Assembly (NCBI RefSeq): GCF_900091605.1
Contig: NZ_FMCQ01000001.1
Span: 571,164 to 635,163 of the forward strand
Origin: Micromonospora tulbaghiae
GTDB taxonomy: Bacteria > Actinomycetota > Actinomycetes > Mycobacteriales > Micromonosporaceae
Direction: 5' to 3'
DNA length: 64,000 nt
Under the pieces are notes generated by a model that saw only the letters and a program-made list of their open reading frames with translations, was not told the DNA's origin and made no database searches. Positions within the stretch are counted from its first letter, which is position 1. Each line of letters opens with the position of its first letter. Position numbers and translations under genes: made by a program. This document shows, one piece after another, positions 10,380 through 19,902 of this stretch.

Positions 10380-11911
10380 TGTCCAACTTCCCGTTCCTCT
10401 CGGTGCTGACCGTGGCGCCGCTGGTCGGCGCCCTGGTGGTGGCACTGCTGCCCCGCAGCCGCCCGGACCTGGCCAAGCTGGTCGCGTTCGGCTGGTCGCT
10501 GCTGGTGCTGGTGCTGTCGGTGGTGATGTGGTTCGCCTTCTCCGCCGGTGGTGACCGGTTCCAGTTCCGCGAGTCGTACCCGTGGATCCCGAACTGGGGC
10601 GTGAACTTCACCTTCGAGGTGGACGGCATCGCGCTGGTCATGCTGATGCTGATCGCGATCCTGGTGCCGCTGGTGATCCTGGCGTCCTGGCACGACGCCG
10701 AGGCGTCGAGGCGCTCGGTGCCCGCGTACTTCGCGCTGCTGCTCGTCCTCGAGTGCACGATGATCGGCGTCTTCGCCGCCGCCGACGTCTTCCTGTTCTA
10801 CGTGTTCTTCGAGGTCATGCTGGTGCCGATGTACTTCCTGATCGGCAGCTACGGCGGCCACCAGCGGCAGTACGCGGCGGTGAAGTTCTTCCTCTACTCG
10901 CTGGTCGGCGGTCTGTTCATGCTGGCCGCGGTGATCGGCCTCTGGGTGGTCGGCGGCAAGACCTTCGACTGGCAGGCGCTGAGCCAGGCCGAGTTCGCCA
11001 CCGACACGGCCCGCTGGCTGTTCCTCGGGTTCTTCGTCGCCTTCGCGATCAAGGCGCCGTTCTTCCCGTTCCACACCTGGCTGCCGGACGCCGGTGGCGC
11101 CGCCCCGGCCGGCGCCGCCGCGCTGCTGGTCGGCGTGCTGGACAAGGTCGGCACGTTCGGCATCCTGCGTTACTGCCTCCCGCTGTTCCCGGAGGCGTCG
11201 CGCTGGTTCGCGCCGTGGGCGTTGGCGCTCGGCGTCATCGGCATCATCTACGCCGCGCTGCTGGCGGTCGGCCAGAACGACCTGAAGCGCCTGGTGTCGT
11301 ACACCTCGATCGCGCACTTCGGGTTCATCGGCGTCGGCATCTTCGCGTTCACCACCCAGGCCGGCACCGGCGCGGTGCTGTACATGCTCAACCACGGCCT
11401 GGCCACCGGCCTGCTGTTCCTGGTGGTCGGCATGCTGATCGCCCGGCGCGGCTCGGCGCTGATCAGCGACTTCGGCGGCGCGGGCAAGCTGGTGCCGGTG
11501 CTCGCCGGTGTGCTCTTCTTCGCCGGTCTCGCCTCACTGGCGCTGCCCGGCACCGCGCCGTTCGTCTCCGAGTTCCTGGTGCTGATCGGCACGTTCACCG
11601 TCAACAAGCCGGTCGCGGTGATCGCCACGCTCGGCATCATCCTGGCGGCGGCGTACGTGCTGTGGATGGTGCAGCGCACCACGCAGGGCACGCTGAACCC
11701 GGCGCTGACCGAGGTCGAGGGCATGCGCCGGGACCTCACGCTGCGCGAGAAGGTCGTCGTCGCGCCGCTGATCGCGCTGATCGTGCTGCTCGGCTTCTAT
11801 CCCAAGCCGGTCACCGATGTCATCAACCCCGCCGTCCAGGCGACCATGCAGGACGTCGGCAAGTCCGATCCCGCCCCTGAGGTCGGCAGCGTCCAGGAGG
11901 CCGCGAAGTGA
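10379..11911 (+). CDS. nuoM: NADH-quinone oxidoreductase subunit M
   Basis: Antiporter-like proton-pumping membrane subunit (ND4 homologue), about 14 hydrophobic helices. Recognisable segments are FFPFHTWLPDAGGAAPAGAA, NDLKRLVSYTSIAHFGFIG and LYMLNHGLATGLLFL. It has the normal length (510 residues). The ATG follows a good GGAGG at a spacing of 12, and the stop overlaps the nuoN GTG. Confidence 0.97.
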   Translation: MSNFPFLSVLTVAPLVGALVVALLPRSRPDLAKLVAFGWSLLVLVLSVVMWFAFSAGGDRFQFRESYPWIPNWGVNFTFEVDGIALVMLMLIAILVPLVILASWHDAEASRRSVPAYFALLLVLECTMIGVFAAADVFLFYVFFEVMLVPMYFLIGSYGGHQRQYAAVKFFLYSLVGGLFMLAAVIGLWVVGGKTFDWQALSQAEFATDTARWLFLGFFVAFAIKAPFFPFHTWLPDAGGAAPAGAAALLVGVLDKVGTFGILRYCLPLFPEASRWFAPWALALGVIGIIYAALLAVGQNDLKRLVSYTSIAHFGFIGVGIFAFTTQAGTGAVLYMLNHGLATGLLFLVVGMLIARRGSALISDFGGAGKLVPVLAGVLFFAGLASLALPGTAPFVSEFLVLIGTFTVNKPVAVIATLGIILAAAYVLWMVQRTTQGTLNPALTEVEGMRRDLTLREKVVVAPLIALIVLLGFYPKPVTDVINPAVQATMQDVGKSDPAPEVGSVQEAAK

Positions 11912-13461
11912 GTGAACTGAGGCTGCCGTCGATCGACTACGCGGCACTCGCTCCCATCCTGATCATGCTGGGCGCGGCGCTGCTCGGGGTCCTGGTCGAG
12001 GCGTTCGTGCCGCGCCGTCTGCGCAACGCGGTGCAACTCGGGCTCGCCCTGGTGGCGATGCTCGCCGCGATCGTCATGGTGATCCTCAACGCCGACGACC
12101 GGCTGATCACCATCGGCGGCGCCATCGCGATCGACGGCCCGACGCTGTTCCTCCAGGGCGCCATCCTGGTGCTCGCAGTGATGGCGCTGCTGCTCGTCGG
12201 CGATCGCACGGTGGAGCGGGGCGGCGCCTTCGTGGCGCACGCCGCTGTCACCGCCGAGTCGGCGGAGGACCGGCGGCAGGCCGAGGGCGTCGGTGGCGCC
12301 ACCGAGGTCTACCCGCTGATGTCGTTCGCGATCGGCGGCATGCTGATCTTCGTGGCGGCGAACGACCTGCTGACCATGTTCGTCGCGCTGGAGGTCTTCT
12401 CGCTGCCGCTCTACCTGCTCTGCGCGCTGGCCCGCCGCCGGCGTCTGCTGAGCCAGGAGGCGGCGCTGAAGTACTTCATGCTCGGCGCGTACGCCTCGGC
12501 TTTCTTCCTGTTCGGTGTCGCCCTGATCTACGGCTTCACCTCCGGGATCCCGGGCCGCACGGCGGGCGTCGACTTCGCCACCGTGCACGCCGCGGTCACC
12601 GAGTCGCCGTCCAGCCCGGTGCTGCTGTTCGCCGGCATGGCGCTGCTCGCCATCGGCCTGCTGTTCAAGGCCGCCGCCGCGCCGTTCCACGTCTGGACGC
12701 CGGACGTCTACCAGGGCGCTCCGACCCCGATCACCGGCTTCATGGCGGCCTGCACCAAGGTCGCCGCGTTCGGGGCGCTGCTGCGCGTCTTCCACGTCGC
12801 GTTCGCCGGGGCCTCCTGGGACTTCACCCCGGTGCTCGGCGCGATCGCGGTGCTGACGATGCTGGTCGGCGCGGTGCTGGCGGTCACCCAGACCGACATC
12901 AAGCGCCTGCTGGCGTACTCGTCGATCGCGAACGCCGGTTACCTGCTCGTCGGTGTGCTGGCGCCGAGCCGTGAAGGGCTCTCCGGCACCATGTTCTACC
13001 TGGCCGCGTACGGCTTCTCGGTGCTCGCCGCGTTCGCAGTGGTGACGCTCGTGCGCGACGCCGACGGGGAGGCGACCCACCTGTCCCGCTGGGCCGGGTT
13101 GGGCCGCCGCTCTCCGTTCTTCGCGGCGATCTTCACGTTCATCCTGCTGGCCTTCGCCGGTATCCCGCTGACCAGCGGCTTCACCAGCAAGTTCGCGGTC
13201 TTCGGTCCCGCCCTGGAGGCGAACCAGGCGTGGCTGGTGATCGCGGGCGTGCTGACCAGCATGGTGCTGGCCTTCCCGTACCTGCGGGTCGTGGTGATGA
13301 TGTGGCTCTCCGAGCCGGGCGAGTCCACCCCGACGGTGACCGTGCCGGGGGCGCTCACCTCGGCCGCGCTGGTCATCGGCGTGCTCGCCACGCTGGTCCT
13401 CGGCGTGGTGCCCGGCCCGCTGCTCGACCTGACGACCGGTGCCGCCGAATTCGTCAGATGA
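11908..13461 (+). CDS. nuoN: NADH-quinone oxidoreductase subunit N
   Basis: Third antiporter-like subunit (ND2 homologue) and last gene of the operon. It carries the family blocks AAPFHVWTPDVYQGAPTPIT and DIKRLLAYSSIANAGYLLVG. A hydrophilic stretch around residues 95-130 is a loop insertion seen in actinobacterial NuoN. The GTG start overlaps the nuoM stop. A long GC-rich hairpin starts 15 bases after the stop, consistent with the end of the nuo transcript. Confidence 0.96.
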   Translation: MSELRLPSIDYAALAPILIMLGAALLGVLVEAFVPRRLRNAVQLGLALVAMLAAIVMVILNADDRLITIGGAIAIDGPTLFLQGAILVLAVMALLLVGDRTVERGGAFVAHAAVTAESAEDRRQAEGVGGATEVYPLMSFAIGGMLIFVAANDLLTMFVALEVFSLPLYLLCALARRRRLLSQEAALKYFMLGAYASAFFLFGVALIYGFTSGIPGRTAGVDFATVHAAVTESPSSPVLLFAGMALLAIGLLFKAAAAPFHVWTPDVYQGAPTPITGFMAACTKVAAFGALLRVFHVAFAGASWDFTPVLGAIAVLTMLVGAVLAVTQTDIKRLLAYSSIANAGYLLVGVLAPSREGLSGTMFYLAAYGFSVLAAFAVVTLVRDADGEATHLSRWAGLGRRSPFFAAIFTFILLAFAGIPLTSGFTSKFAVFGPALEANQAWLVIAGVLTSMVLAFPYLRVVVMMWLSEPGESTPTVTVPGALTSAALVIGVLATLVLGVVPGPLLDLTTGAAEFVR

Positions 13462-13475
13462 CAGAGGTGATCCCA

Positions 13476-13511
13476 CCGGGGGCCGGTACGCCGTGGCGTG
13501 CCGGCCCCCGG
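13476..13511 (+). terminator. strong hairpin after nuoN
   Basis: A 17-base left arm (13476-13492) pairs with 13495-13511 with one G-T mismatch. The core is GGGGGCCGGTACGCC against GGCGTGCCGGCCCCC. It lies directly after nuoN and before the polyprenyl synthase start at 13549. It lacks a T run, which is usual for actinobacterial terminators. It could alternatively cause only partial attenuation into the downstream gene. Confidence 0.75.
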
Positions 13512-13548
13512 CGTATCCCCCTCGACGAGCAGGTCGAACGGGTGTGGC

Positions 13549-14589
13549 ATGGTTGAGGACGTGGCGAACCCGGCTGGCGAGCGTTCAGGTCAGTTCGGCG
13601 CGCTCGGCCTGCACCTCGCCGACCCGCGCGTCGAAGCCTCAGTGCTGGGCGTGCTCGACCGGGTCGAGGTGAGCCTGCGGGCGAGCGTGGCCAGCGCCGA
13701 CCCGCTGGTGACCGAGGCGTCCCGGCACCTGGTCGAGGCCGGCGGCAAGCGGTTCCGCCCGCTGCTGGTGGCGCTGGGCGCCCAGTTCGGTGACCCGGAC
13801 GCCGACCAGGTCGTCCCCGCCGCCGTGGTGATGGAACTCACCCACCTGGCGACGCTCTACCACGACGACGTGATGGACGAGGCCGCAGTGCGGCGTGGCG
13901 CCCCGAGCGCCAACTCCCGCTGGACCAACTCCGTCGCCATCCTGGTCGGCGACTACCTCTTCGCCCGCGCCGCCGACATCGCCGCCGACCTGGGCCCCGA
14001 AGCCGTACGCCTGCAGGCGCGCACGTTCGCCCGGCTGGTGCACGGCCAGATCGCCGAGACGGTCGGCCCGCGCGACACGGACCCGGTCGCGCACTACCTG
14101 CACGTCATCGCCGAGAAGACCGGCTCGCTCATCGCCACGTCGGCCCGCTTCGGCGGCATGTTCGGCGGCGCGTCACCCGAGCACGTCGAGGCCCTGGCGG
14201 AGTACGGCGAGATCATCGGCGTCGCGTTCCAACTCTCCGACGACCTGCTGGACATCGCCAGCGAGTCGGTCCAGTCCGGCAAGACGCCCGGCACCGACCT
14301 GCGCGAGGGCGTGCCCACCCTGCCGGTGCTCTACGCGATGGCCTCCGACGACGCGGACGCGGCGAGCGTACGGCTGCGCGAGATCCTGGCCACCGGCCCG
14401 CTGGTGGACGACACGCTGCACGCCGAGGCGCTGGGCCTGCTGCGGGAGTCCCCGGCGCTCAAGCGCGCGCGGGAGACGGTACGCAGCTACGCCGAGGACG
14501 CACGGGCCCGGCTGGCCCCGCTTCCCGAGGGTCCGGCGCGTCGCGCACTGGAGTCCCTCTGCGACTACATCGCCGACCGCACCAGCTGA
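13549..14589 (+). CDS. polyprenyl diphosphate synthase
   Basis: Trans-isoprenyl diphosphate synthase that extends allylic diphosphates with isopentenyl diphosphate, most likely to supply the menaquinone side chain used by complex I. Both Asp-rich metal-binding motifs are present: YHDDVMDEA (first, about residue 105) and QLSDDLLDIA (second, about 230). GGKRFRP binds the diphosphate. The start ATG 13549 is preferred over an in-frame ATG 17 codons earlier, because the earlier one falls inside the terminator hairpin. The product is 346 residues. Chain length cannot be told safely from sequence; heptaprenyl to nonaprenyl is plausible. Confidence 0.93.
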   Translation: MVEDVANPAGERSGQFGALGLHLADPRVEASVLGVLDRVEVSLRASVASADPLVTEASRHLVEAGGKRFRPLLVALGAQFGDPDADQVVPAAVVMELTHLATLYHDDVMDEAAVRRGAPSANSRWTNSVAILVGDYLFARAADIAADLGPEAVRLQARTFARLVHGQIAETVGPRDTDPVAHYLHVIAEKTGSLIATSARFGGMFGGASPEHVEALAEYGEIIGVAFQLSDDLLDIASESVQSGKTPGTDLREGVPTLPVLYAMASDDADAASVRLREILATGPLVDDTLHAEALGLLRESPALKRARETVRSYAEDARARLAPLPEGPARRALESLCDYIADRTS

Positions 14590-14672
14590 CCCACCCTTCA
14601 CCGCACCCCGCCTGCCGCTCCGGCGCCCCGGCGCCCTGTCGCTCCGTCGCTCCGTCGCTCCGTCGATCCGTC

Positions 14673-14728
14673 GATCATGAAGTTGACGGTCGCCCACCCC
14701 GGCGTGTCGCACCACTAACTTCATGATC
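14673..14728. terminator. bidirectional inverted repeat with GATC ends
   Basis: GATCATGAAGTT (14673-14684) and AACTTCATGATC (14717-14728) form a perfect 12-bp stem around a 32-base loop. It lies between convergent genes (polyprenyl synthase and MFS transporter). A similar GATC-ended repeat lies at 20616-20684. The flanking 14590-14672 holds a run of TCGCTCCG-like short direct repeats and no gene. Confidence 0.6.
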
Positions 14729-14791
14729 GCCGGGCCGAGGCCGAGGCCGGGCCGGGCCGGGCGCGGGGTGGGACGGGCGCGAGGTGTGGGG

Positions 14792-15982
14792 TCAGGCGGG
14801 GGCGAGAGGGCTGCGTAGGAGGCGGGCGCCCAGCAGCATCAGCAGGGCGGCCAGGAGCATCGCCGCGGCGGCCGTCAGCCACATCGCCGGGTACCCGGCC
14901 GCGCCAGCCAGCGCGCCCAGGCCGAGCGGTCCGAGGCAGCCGCCCGCGTACACGCCGGTCTGGGTGATCGAGGTGGCGGCGGCCGGCGCCTGTGGGTGGA
15001 GCCGGACCACGGCGAAGTTCATCAGCCCGGGCCAGGCCCAGCCGAGACCGAAGCCGAGCACAACGCCCGCGATCAGCGGCGCCGAGCCGCTCACCGCGAG
15101 CAGGATCAGGCCGATCGAGCCGGTCAGCAGCATCCCGGCGATCAGTCCGACGTGCCCGCTGGTGCGCCGGTCGGCCAGCCAGCCGAGGCCCACCCGGGCG
15201 AGCACGCACACCACGCTGCCCAGGGTCAGCGTCAGTCCGGCCAGGCCGGGGGAGAGCCCTCGCGCCGCCGACGAGTCGACCAGGAACGTGCCGAGGGCGT
15301 TCGCCGCGGCCGCCGCGAGCGTCGCGGCCAGCCCGATCACCACGAGCGGGCCGGTGCCGCCGTTGCGGCGGCCGGAGGCGGTCCGGGCCCGCCGGTCCTG
15401 TCCGGCCCGGGGTACGGCCGGCAGCACGGCGAGCGCGGCCACGGCGGCAGCCACGAAGGCCCAGCGCCAGCCGGCGGTGAGCGCGACTGTGGGTACCGCC
15501 AGACCGGCCAGCAGCGTGGCGGCCGGTACGGCGGCCTGCTTCACGCCGAACGAGAGGCCCTGCCGGTGGGCGGGTACGTGCTCGGCGAGCGCGGCGTTGC
15601 TGGCGAGCTGCCCGAGGGCGTTGGCGGCGGCGCTGAGGGCCAGCAGCGCCACCAGGACCGGGTACGACCGGGCCAGCCCGGCCACTGCGACCAGCGAGGC
15701 GGCAGCGAGGAGGATGGCGGCCCGGGCGACCGGGGCCGGGCCGAAGCGCTCGACCAGGGCGCCGGAGGGCACCGAGGCGAGCGCGCTCACGCCGAAGTAG
15801 ATCGAGACGGCCAGGCCCAGACCGGCCGGGCTGAAACGGAGTTCGTCCGCGAGCTGTACGGCGAGACCGCCGACCAGGAAGACGGGCAGGACGCACACGA
15901 TCGTGGTGAGGGTGGCGCCGGCGCCCACGGAGACGGCGTGTCGGGCCTTCGGCGGGTCGGTTCGCGAAACAGTTTCGGTCAT
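14792..15982 (-). CDS. MFS transporter
   Basis: Twelve hydrophobic segments typical of the major facilitator superfamily. It has an RxxxGxG-like loop after helix 2 (SGALVERFGPAP) and a Gly-rich second half (GWLADRRTSGHVG). The substrate cannot be inferred. The start ATG 15982 (MTETVSRT) is chosen over one three codons upstream. It is divergent from an IclR-type regulator, with about 150 bp between the starts, a layout in which the regulator commonly controls the transporter. Confidence 0.88.
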   Translation of the reverse strand: MTETVSRTDPPKARHAVSVGAGATLTTIVCVLPVFLVGGLAVQLADELRFSPAGLGLAVSIYFGVSALASVPSGALVERFGPAPVARAAILLAAASLVAVAGLARSYPVLVALLALSAAANALGQLASNAALAEHVPAHRQGLSFGVKQAAVPAATLLAGLAVPTVALTAGWRWAFVAAAVAALAVLPAVPRAGQDRRARTASGRRNGGTGPLVVIGLAATLAAAAANALGTFLVDSSAARGLSPGLAGLTLTLGSVVCVLARVGLGWLADRRTSGHVGLIAGMLLTGSIGLILLAVSGSAPLIAGVVLGFGLGWAWPGLMNFAVVRLHPQAPAAATSITQTGVYAGGCLGPLGLGALAGAAGYPAMWLTAAAAMLLAALLMLLGARLLRSPLAPA

Positions 15983-16135
15983 CGCGAGCACACCTTACGC
16001 CGGAACGTTTTGGCTGCTCATCGTGTCCGTCGGCACACGGTCTGTGTCCGGTCTTCTGGCATCCTCCATCCGAACAGGCATTTCGCACTCGGCCGGTTTT
16101 TCATATGGTGTAAGTCCCCGGCGGCGGAGGTGGTT
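15983..16135. promoter_or_regulatory. divergent promoter region of MFS gene and IclR regulator
   Basis: 153 bp between divergently read genes. It is AT-richer than its surroundings around 16085-16115 (TTTTTCATATGGTGTAAG), a likely promoter zone. A GGCGGAGG ribosome site (16123-16130) precedes the regulator start. I see no convincing palindromic IclR operator. Confidence 0.5.
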
Positions 16136-16918
16136 GTGCGCGACCCCTTGGCGGAACCTTCGGACCTGATCCGTAGTGTGTCTCGCGCGCTTCGAGTGCT
16201 CGAGTCGGTCGGCCGTGCGCCGAGAGGGCTCACCGTGAAGCAGATCGCCCGGCGCTGCGAGCTGACCGTCGCCACCACCTACCACCTGGTGCGCACGCTC
16301 GCGTACGAGGGCTACGTGATCCGGCGCGAGGACGGGACGTACATCGTGGGGTTGGAGGTGGCCGACCGCTACCGCGAGCTGGTCACCGCGTTCCGGGGGC
16401 CGCCGGCGGTGGGCGAGGCGCTGCGCCGCGCGGCGACCGACACCGGCTGGAGCCACTACCTCGGCCGTTTCGTCGGCGGTCAGGTGGCGGTGACCGCGTC
16501 CGCCGAAGGGCCGCGCTCGCCCTACATGGAAGACCTGGTGCCGGGCTTCGACGAGGGCGCGCACGCCACCGCGCTGGGCAAGAGCCTGCTCGCCACGCTC
16601 ACCACCGAACAGCGCTTCCGCTACCTGCGCGAGTACGGCATGCGCCCGTTCACCACAGCCACCCTCACCACCGTCGAGGCGTTCGAGGCGGACCTGGCCG
16701 CCGGTGACCGGCGCGGCATGCAGCTGGAACTCGGGCAGTTCCGGCAGGGCGTGGCGTGCGCGGCGGTGCTCGTCACCCCGGACAAGGACATCGAGCGCCG
16801 GGTGGTGCTGGCGTGCGCGCTGCCGGCCGGCGAGATGATGACCTCGGCCCGGGTGGTCCGCGCCAAGCTGCTCACCGCCGCGCGCGCCGTCGCCGACGGG
16901 ATCGCCTCGGAGAACTGA
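16136..16918 (+). CDS. IclR family transcriptional regulator
   Basis: N-terminal winged helix (residues about 12-70; GLTVKQIARRCELTVATTYHLVRTL is the recognition region) followed by an IclR effector domain (ALGKSLLATL, about residues 140-150). It probably regulates the divergent MFS transporter. The start GTG 16136 follows GGAGG by 5 bases; GTG 16130 is an alternative. The product is 260 residues. The last 15 codons, including the stop, are duplicated in tandem just downstream. Confidence 0.9.
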   Translation: MRDPLAEPSDLIRSVSRALRVLESVGRAPRGLTVKQIARRCELTVATTYHLVRTLAYEGYVIRREDGTYIVGLEVADRYRELVTAFRGPPAVGEALRRAATDTGWSHYLGRFVGGQVAVTASAEGPRSPYMEDLVPGFDEGAHATALGKSLLATLTTEQRFRYLREYGMRPFTTATLTTVEAFEADLAAGDRRGMQLELGQFRQGVACAAVLVTPDKDIERRVVLACALPAGEMMTSARVVRAKLLTAARAVADGIASEN

Positions 16919-16966
16919 CGAGCCGCGCGCGCCGTCGCGGACGGGATCGCCTCGGAGAACTGACGA
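16877..16966. repeat. 45-bp tandem duplication at the 3' end of the IclR gene
   Basis: Bases 16877-16921 are repeated at 16922-16966 with a single C to G difference. The unit contains the last codons and the TGA of the regulator gene, so the duplicated copy lies after the stop and is not translated from this start. It probably arose by replication slippage and appears recent. Confidence 0.85.
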
Positions 16967-17004
16967 AGGGCCGCCGGCCCGGTGTGTCGACGGCCCCTCG
17001 CGGA

Positions 17005-17024
17005 GCGGTCCAGCGCCGGACCGC
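17005..17024. terminator. hairpin between convergent IclR and phoX genes
   Basis: GCGGTCC (17005-17011) pairs with GGACCGC (17018-17024) in the 118-bp gap between convergent genes. It is short but well placed for bidirectional termination. Confidence 0.45.
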
Positions 17025-17036
17025 CCCCGGGGTGTG

Positions 17037-19163
17037 TCAGCTACCGACCGGGCCGCCGTCGAGGCGCCAGGTGACCACCACGCCGGGCTTGGCGAAGTCG
17101 CCGTCCGGCCAGGTGGAGGCCGGGTTCTCCACCGATGCGCCGGTGACCTCGCCCGGGTGCTGCACCGCCACGAAGACCGAACGGTTGTCACCGGTGATGA
17201 ACGGGCCGCAGGTCTCCGCGCCGAGCGGCACGGTGAGGAACTGCTTCAGGTGGCCCCGCTCCGGACCCTCGACGGCCGTGGCGAACAGGCCGTCGTTGCT
17301 GCCGAGCGCGTTGCCGTCGGTCGAGATCCACAGGTTGCCGGTGGCGTCGAAGGCGACGTTGTCCGGGCAGGAGATCGGCGAGACCTTCGTCTTGTCGTAC
17401 CCGGCGAAGTAGGTGGAGGCGTCGGCCGGGTCGCCGCAGACGATCGGCAGCGACCAGGTGAAGGTCTCGCCGGTGTTGTCGCCGCGGTCCTCGACCAGCT
17501 CCAGGATCTGCCCGTGCTTGTTGCTGTTGCGCGGGTTCGCCTCGTCGGCGGGCGCCTTGCCGGCCTTGCCGCGGTCGCTGTTGTTCGTCAGCGCCACGTA
17601 GACCTTGCCGGTGAGCAGACTCGGCTCGACGTCCTCGGGCCGGTCCATCTTCGTCGCGCCGACCTTGTCCCCGGCCAGCCGGGTGAACGTGAGCACGTCC
17701 GCGGCGGTCATGCCGTCGACGTACGAGCGGTTGCCGCTGGCCAGCTTGATCCAGCGGCCCCGGCCGCCGAAGCCGCCGTCGGCCGGGAGCGTGCCGGAAC
17801 CGTCGATCTCGGCGGCCGGGCTGTCGCCCTCGATCTTCGCGACGTAGAGCGTGCCCGACTCCAGCAGCGTCAGGTTGTGCCGCCGGGCCACCGAGGACTT
17901 CCCCGGCATGAACTTCTTGTCCGAGACGAACTTGTAGAGGTAGTCGAAGCGCTCGTCGTCGCCCATGTACGCGACCACCCGGCCGTTGCGCGCCACGATG
18001 ACGTTCGCGCCCTCGTGCTTGAACCGGCCCAGCGCGGTGTGCTTGCGCGGCTTGGCCTGCGGGTCGAACGGGTCGATCTCGACGATCCAGCCGAACCGGT
18101 TCGCCTCGTTGGGGTGCCGGGCCAGGTCGAACCGCTCGTCCGCCCGCTCCCACTTGCGGCTGCCGCTCGGGTGACGCACGTCGGTCGGGATGCCGTACCG
18201 GGCCAGCCTCGGCTTCTGCTCCTCCGGCGCGCCGTCGCCGCCGACGAAGTACTGGTTGAAGTTCTCCTCGCCGGAGAGCACCGTGCCCCACGGGGTGACG
18301 CCACCGGCGCAGTTGTTGAGCGTGCCGATCACGGTCCGGCCCTTCGGGTCGGCGGCGGTACGCAGCCACGCCGAGCCGGCGGCCGGGCCGGTCAGCTCGA
18401 ACTTCGTCGCGAGCGCCGTGACCCGGCGGTTGTACTCCCGCCGGCCACGCCGTACCGGCCGCCACTGCCCGGTGTTCTCCACCCGCTCCAGCTCCACCAC
18501 TGACATGCCGTGCGCGGCCATCGCCACCCGCACCTGCTCGACCGTGAGCGCGTCCTGGCCGGTGAAGCCGGGAAACATCAGGTCCTCGTTGGTGTACTCG
18601 TGGTTCACCACGAGCAGCGCGCGCCGCCGGTCGATGGGCAGCACGCCGACGAAGTCGTTGTTGTAGCCGAACTGCTTGGACTGGGCGGCGGCGGTCTGCC
18701 GGCCCAGGTCGAAGGCGGGCGCGCCGGGCACGACCTCGTCGCCCCAGCGGATCACGACGGAGTGGTCGTACCCGTTCGGGACCACGAGGGTGTCGAGCTT
18801 GTTCGGCGGGATCGGCTTGAACGTCAGCGCGCCGCCGCCCGGGCGGCCCGCCCCGGCGGGGGACACCTCGCCGCCGCCGGGCACGGGCGGGGCGGCGGGC
18901 GCGGCGGCGGCCGGCGCGGCGCCGGCGAGCGCGCCCACGGCGGCGCCGCCGAAGCCGAGCACCAGCGCGCCGACCGCGCCGGCCCGGACCACGCCGCGCC
19001 GGGAGATCTCGGTGTCGACCACGTCCCCGAAGTACGGGTTGTCGGTCGGGTTCGGCACCGGGTGGTCACACGCGTTGCCGCACCGGTACAGACAGGTCAT
19101 CGCGTCGCGGCTGCCGTGGCGGGTGCCACCCAGCAGCGGAAGCAGGCGAGGCCGGTCGCTCAT
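17037..19163 (-). CDS. PhoX family phosphatase, Tat-exported
   Basis: Family of calcium- and iron-dependent PhoX alkaline phosphatases (DUF839). The N-terminus has a twin-arginine signal (SRRGVVRAGAVGALVLGF, about residues 54-71) and an Ala-rich cleavage region. The domain shows the family block GTLNNCAGGVTPWGT (about residues 277-291), SGEENFNQYF, and acidic metal-ligand segments such as GWIVEIDPFDP. Its 708 residues are typical. It likely releases phosphate from organic phosphate outside the cell. No pho box was found by eye in the 169-bp gap toward the divergent sigma-factor gene. Confidence 0.9.
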   Translation of the reverse strand: MSDRPRLLPLLGGTRHGSRDAMTCLYRCGNACDHPVPNPTDNPYFGDVVDTEISRRGVVRAGAVGALVLGFGGAAVGALAGAAPAAAAPAAPPVPGGGEVSPAGAGRPGGGALTFKPIPPNKLDTLVVPNGYDHSVVIRWGDEVVPGAPAFDLGRQTAAAQSKQFGYNNDFVGVLPIDRRRALLVVNHEYTNEDLMFPGFTGQDALTVEQVRVAMAAHGMSVVELERVENTGQWRPVRRGRREYNRRVTALATKFELTGPAAGSAWLRTAADPKGRTVIGTLNNCAGGVTPWGTVLSGEENFNQYFVGGDGAPEEQKPRLARYGIPTDVRHPSGSRKWERADERFDLARHPNEANRFGWIVEIDPFDPQAKPRKHTALGRFKHEGANVIVARNGRVVAYMGDDERFDYLYKFVSDKKFMPGKSSVARRHNLTLLESGTLYVAKIEGDSPAAEIDGSGTLPADGGFGGRGRWIKLASGNRSYVDGMTAADVLTFTRLAGDKVGATKMDRPEDVEPSLLTGKVYVALTNNSDRGKAGKAPADEANPRNSNKHGQILELVEDRGDNTGETFTWSLPIVCGDPADASTYFAGYDKTKVSPISCPDNVAFDATGNLWISTDGNALGSNDGLFATAVEGPERGHLKQFLTVPLGAETCGPFITGDNRSVFVAVQHPGEVTGASVENPASTWPDGDFAKPGVVVTWRLDGGPVGS

Positions 19164-19332
19164 GTGGTGGAGCCTCCTGATTTCGATGTCGGAAGGCGCG
19201 CGGGTGATCGGCTCGCGCGCTCACCCGCCGGACGCTGCCAGGGCACGGTGAGCGGCGATCGGCCCGGACCTGAACCGGACGTGAACAGCTCCGCGTTGAC
19301 CTGCGGCTGAACCGTTCGGCGTCACGGCACGT

Positions 19333-19902
19333 ATGGAAGGGCGAACGCATCGCCGGTTTCCCCGCCGCCGGAAGCGAGGTACCGCCATCAGTGACCACGA
19401 CGCCCAACTGCTGCGCGCGCTGCACGACGAGCATGCCGACGCGCTGTACGCGCACGCCCTGCGGCTGGTCAACGGCGATCGGCCCCGGGCCGAGGATCTC
19501 GTGCAGGAGACGCTGCTGCGCGCCTGGCGGCACCCCGAGTCGCTGGATCCGCGACGCGGCTCGGTACGCGCCTGGCTGTTCACCACCGCGCGGAACCTCG
19601 CCATCGACGCCTGGCGGCGGCGCTCGGCCCGGGTCGGCGAGGTGTACACGGACGAACTGCCGGAGACCGCCGAGACGGTCGACGAGACCGAGCGCGCGGT
19701 GGAGGCGTGGACGGTCGCCGAGGCGCTCAACCGGCTCAGCCCGACCCACCGGGAGGTGCTGGTCGAGTGCTTCTACCAGGGGCGTTCGGTGGCGGAGGCG
19801 GCGGCGCGGCTGGGCGTACCACCGGGCACGGTGAAGTCGCGTACCCACTACGCGCTGCGCTCACTACGGTTGGCGCTGGCCGAGATGGGGGTGACCGGGT
19901 GA
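19333..19902 (+). CDS. ECF RNA polymerase sigma factor
   Basis: Extracytoplasmic-function sigma factor of 189 residues with region 2 (DLVQETLLRAWRHP...AWLFTTARNLAIDAWRR, about residues 55-98) and region 4 (LSPTHREVLVECFYQGRS...GVPPGTVKSRTHYALRSL, about 135-180). Its stop overlaps the GTG of a zinc-finger anti-sigma gene, so the two form a regulatory pair. The phoX gene is divergent and could be a target, but this is inference. The ATG 19333 start gives a basic N-terminal extension of about 20 residues; a later start is possible. Confidence 0.93.
   Translation: MEGRTHRRFPRRRKRGTAISDHDAQLLRALHDEHADALYAHALRLVNGDRPRAEDLVQETLLRAWRHPESLDPRRGSVRAWLFTTARNLAIDAWRRRSARVGEVYTDELPETAETVDETERAVEAWTVAEALNRLSPTHREVLVECFYQGRSVAEAAARLGVPPGTVKSRTHYALRSLRLALAEMGVTG

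Noticed and set aside
14996..16135. Upstream extension of the IclR frame on the + strand
   Set aside because: It is antisense to the MFS transporter gene; the regulator domain and ribosome site begin at about 16136.
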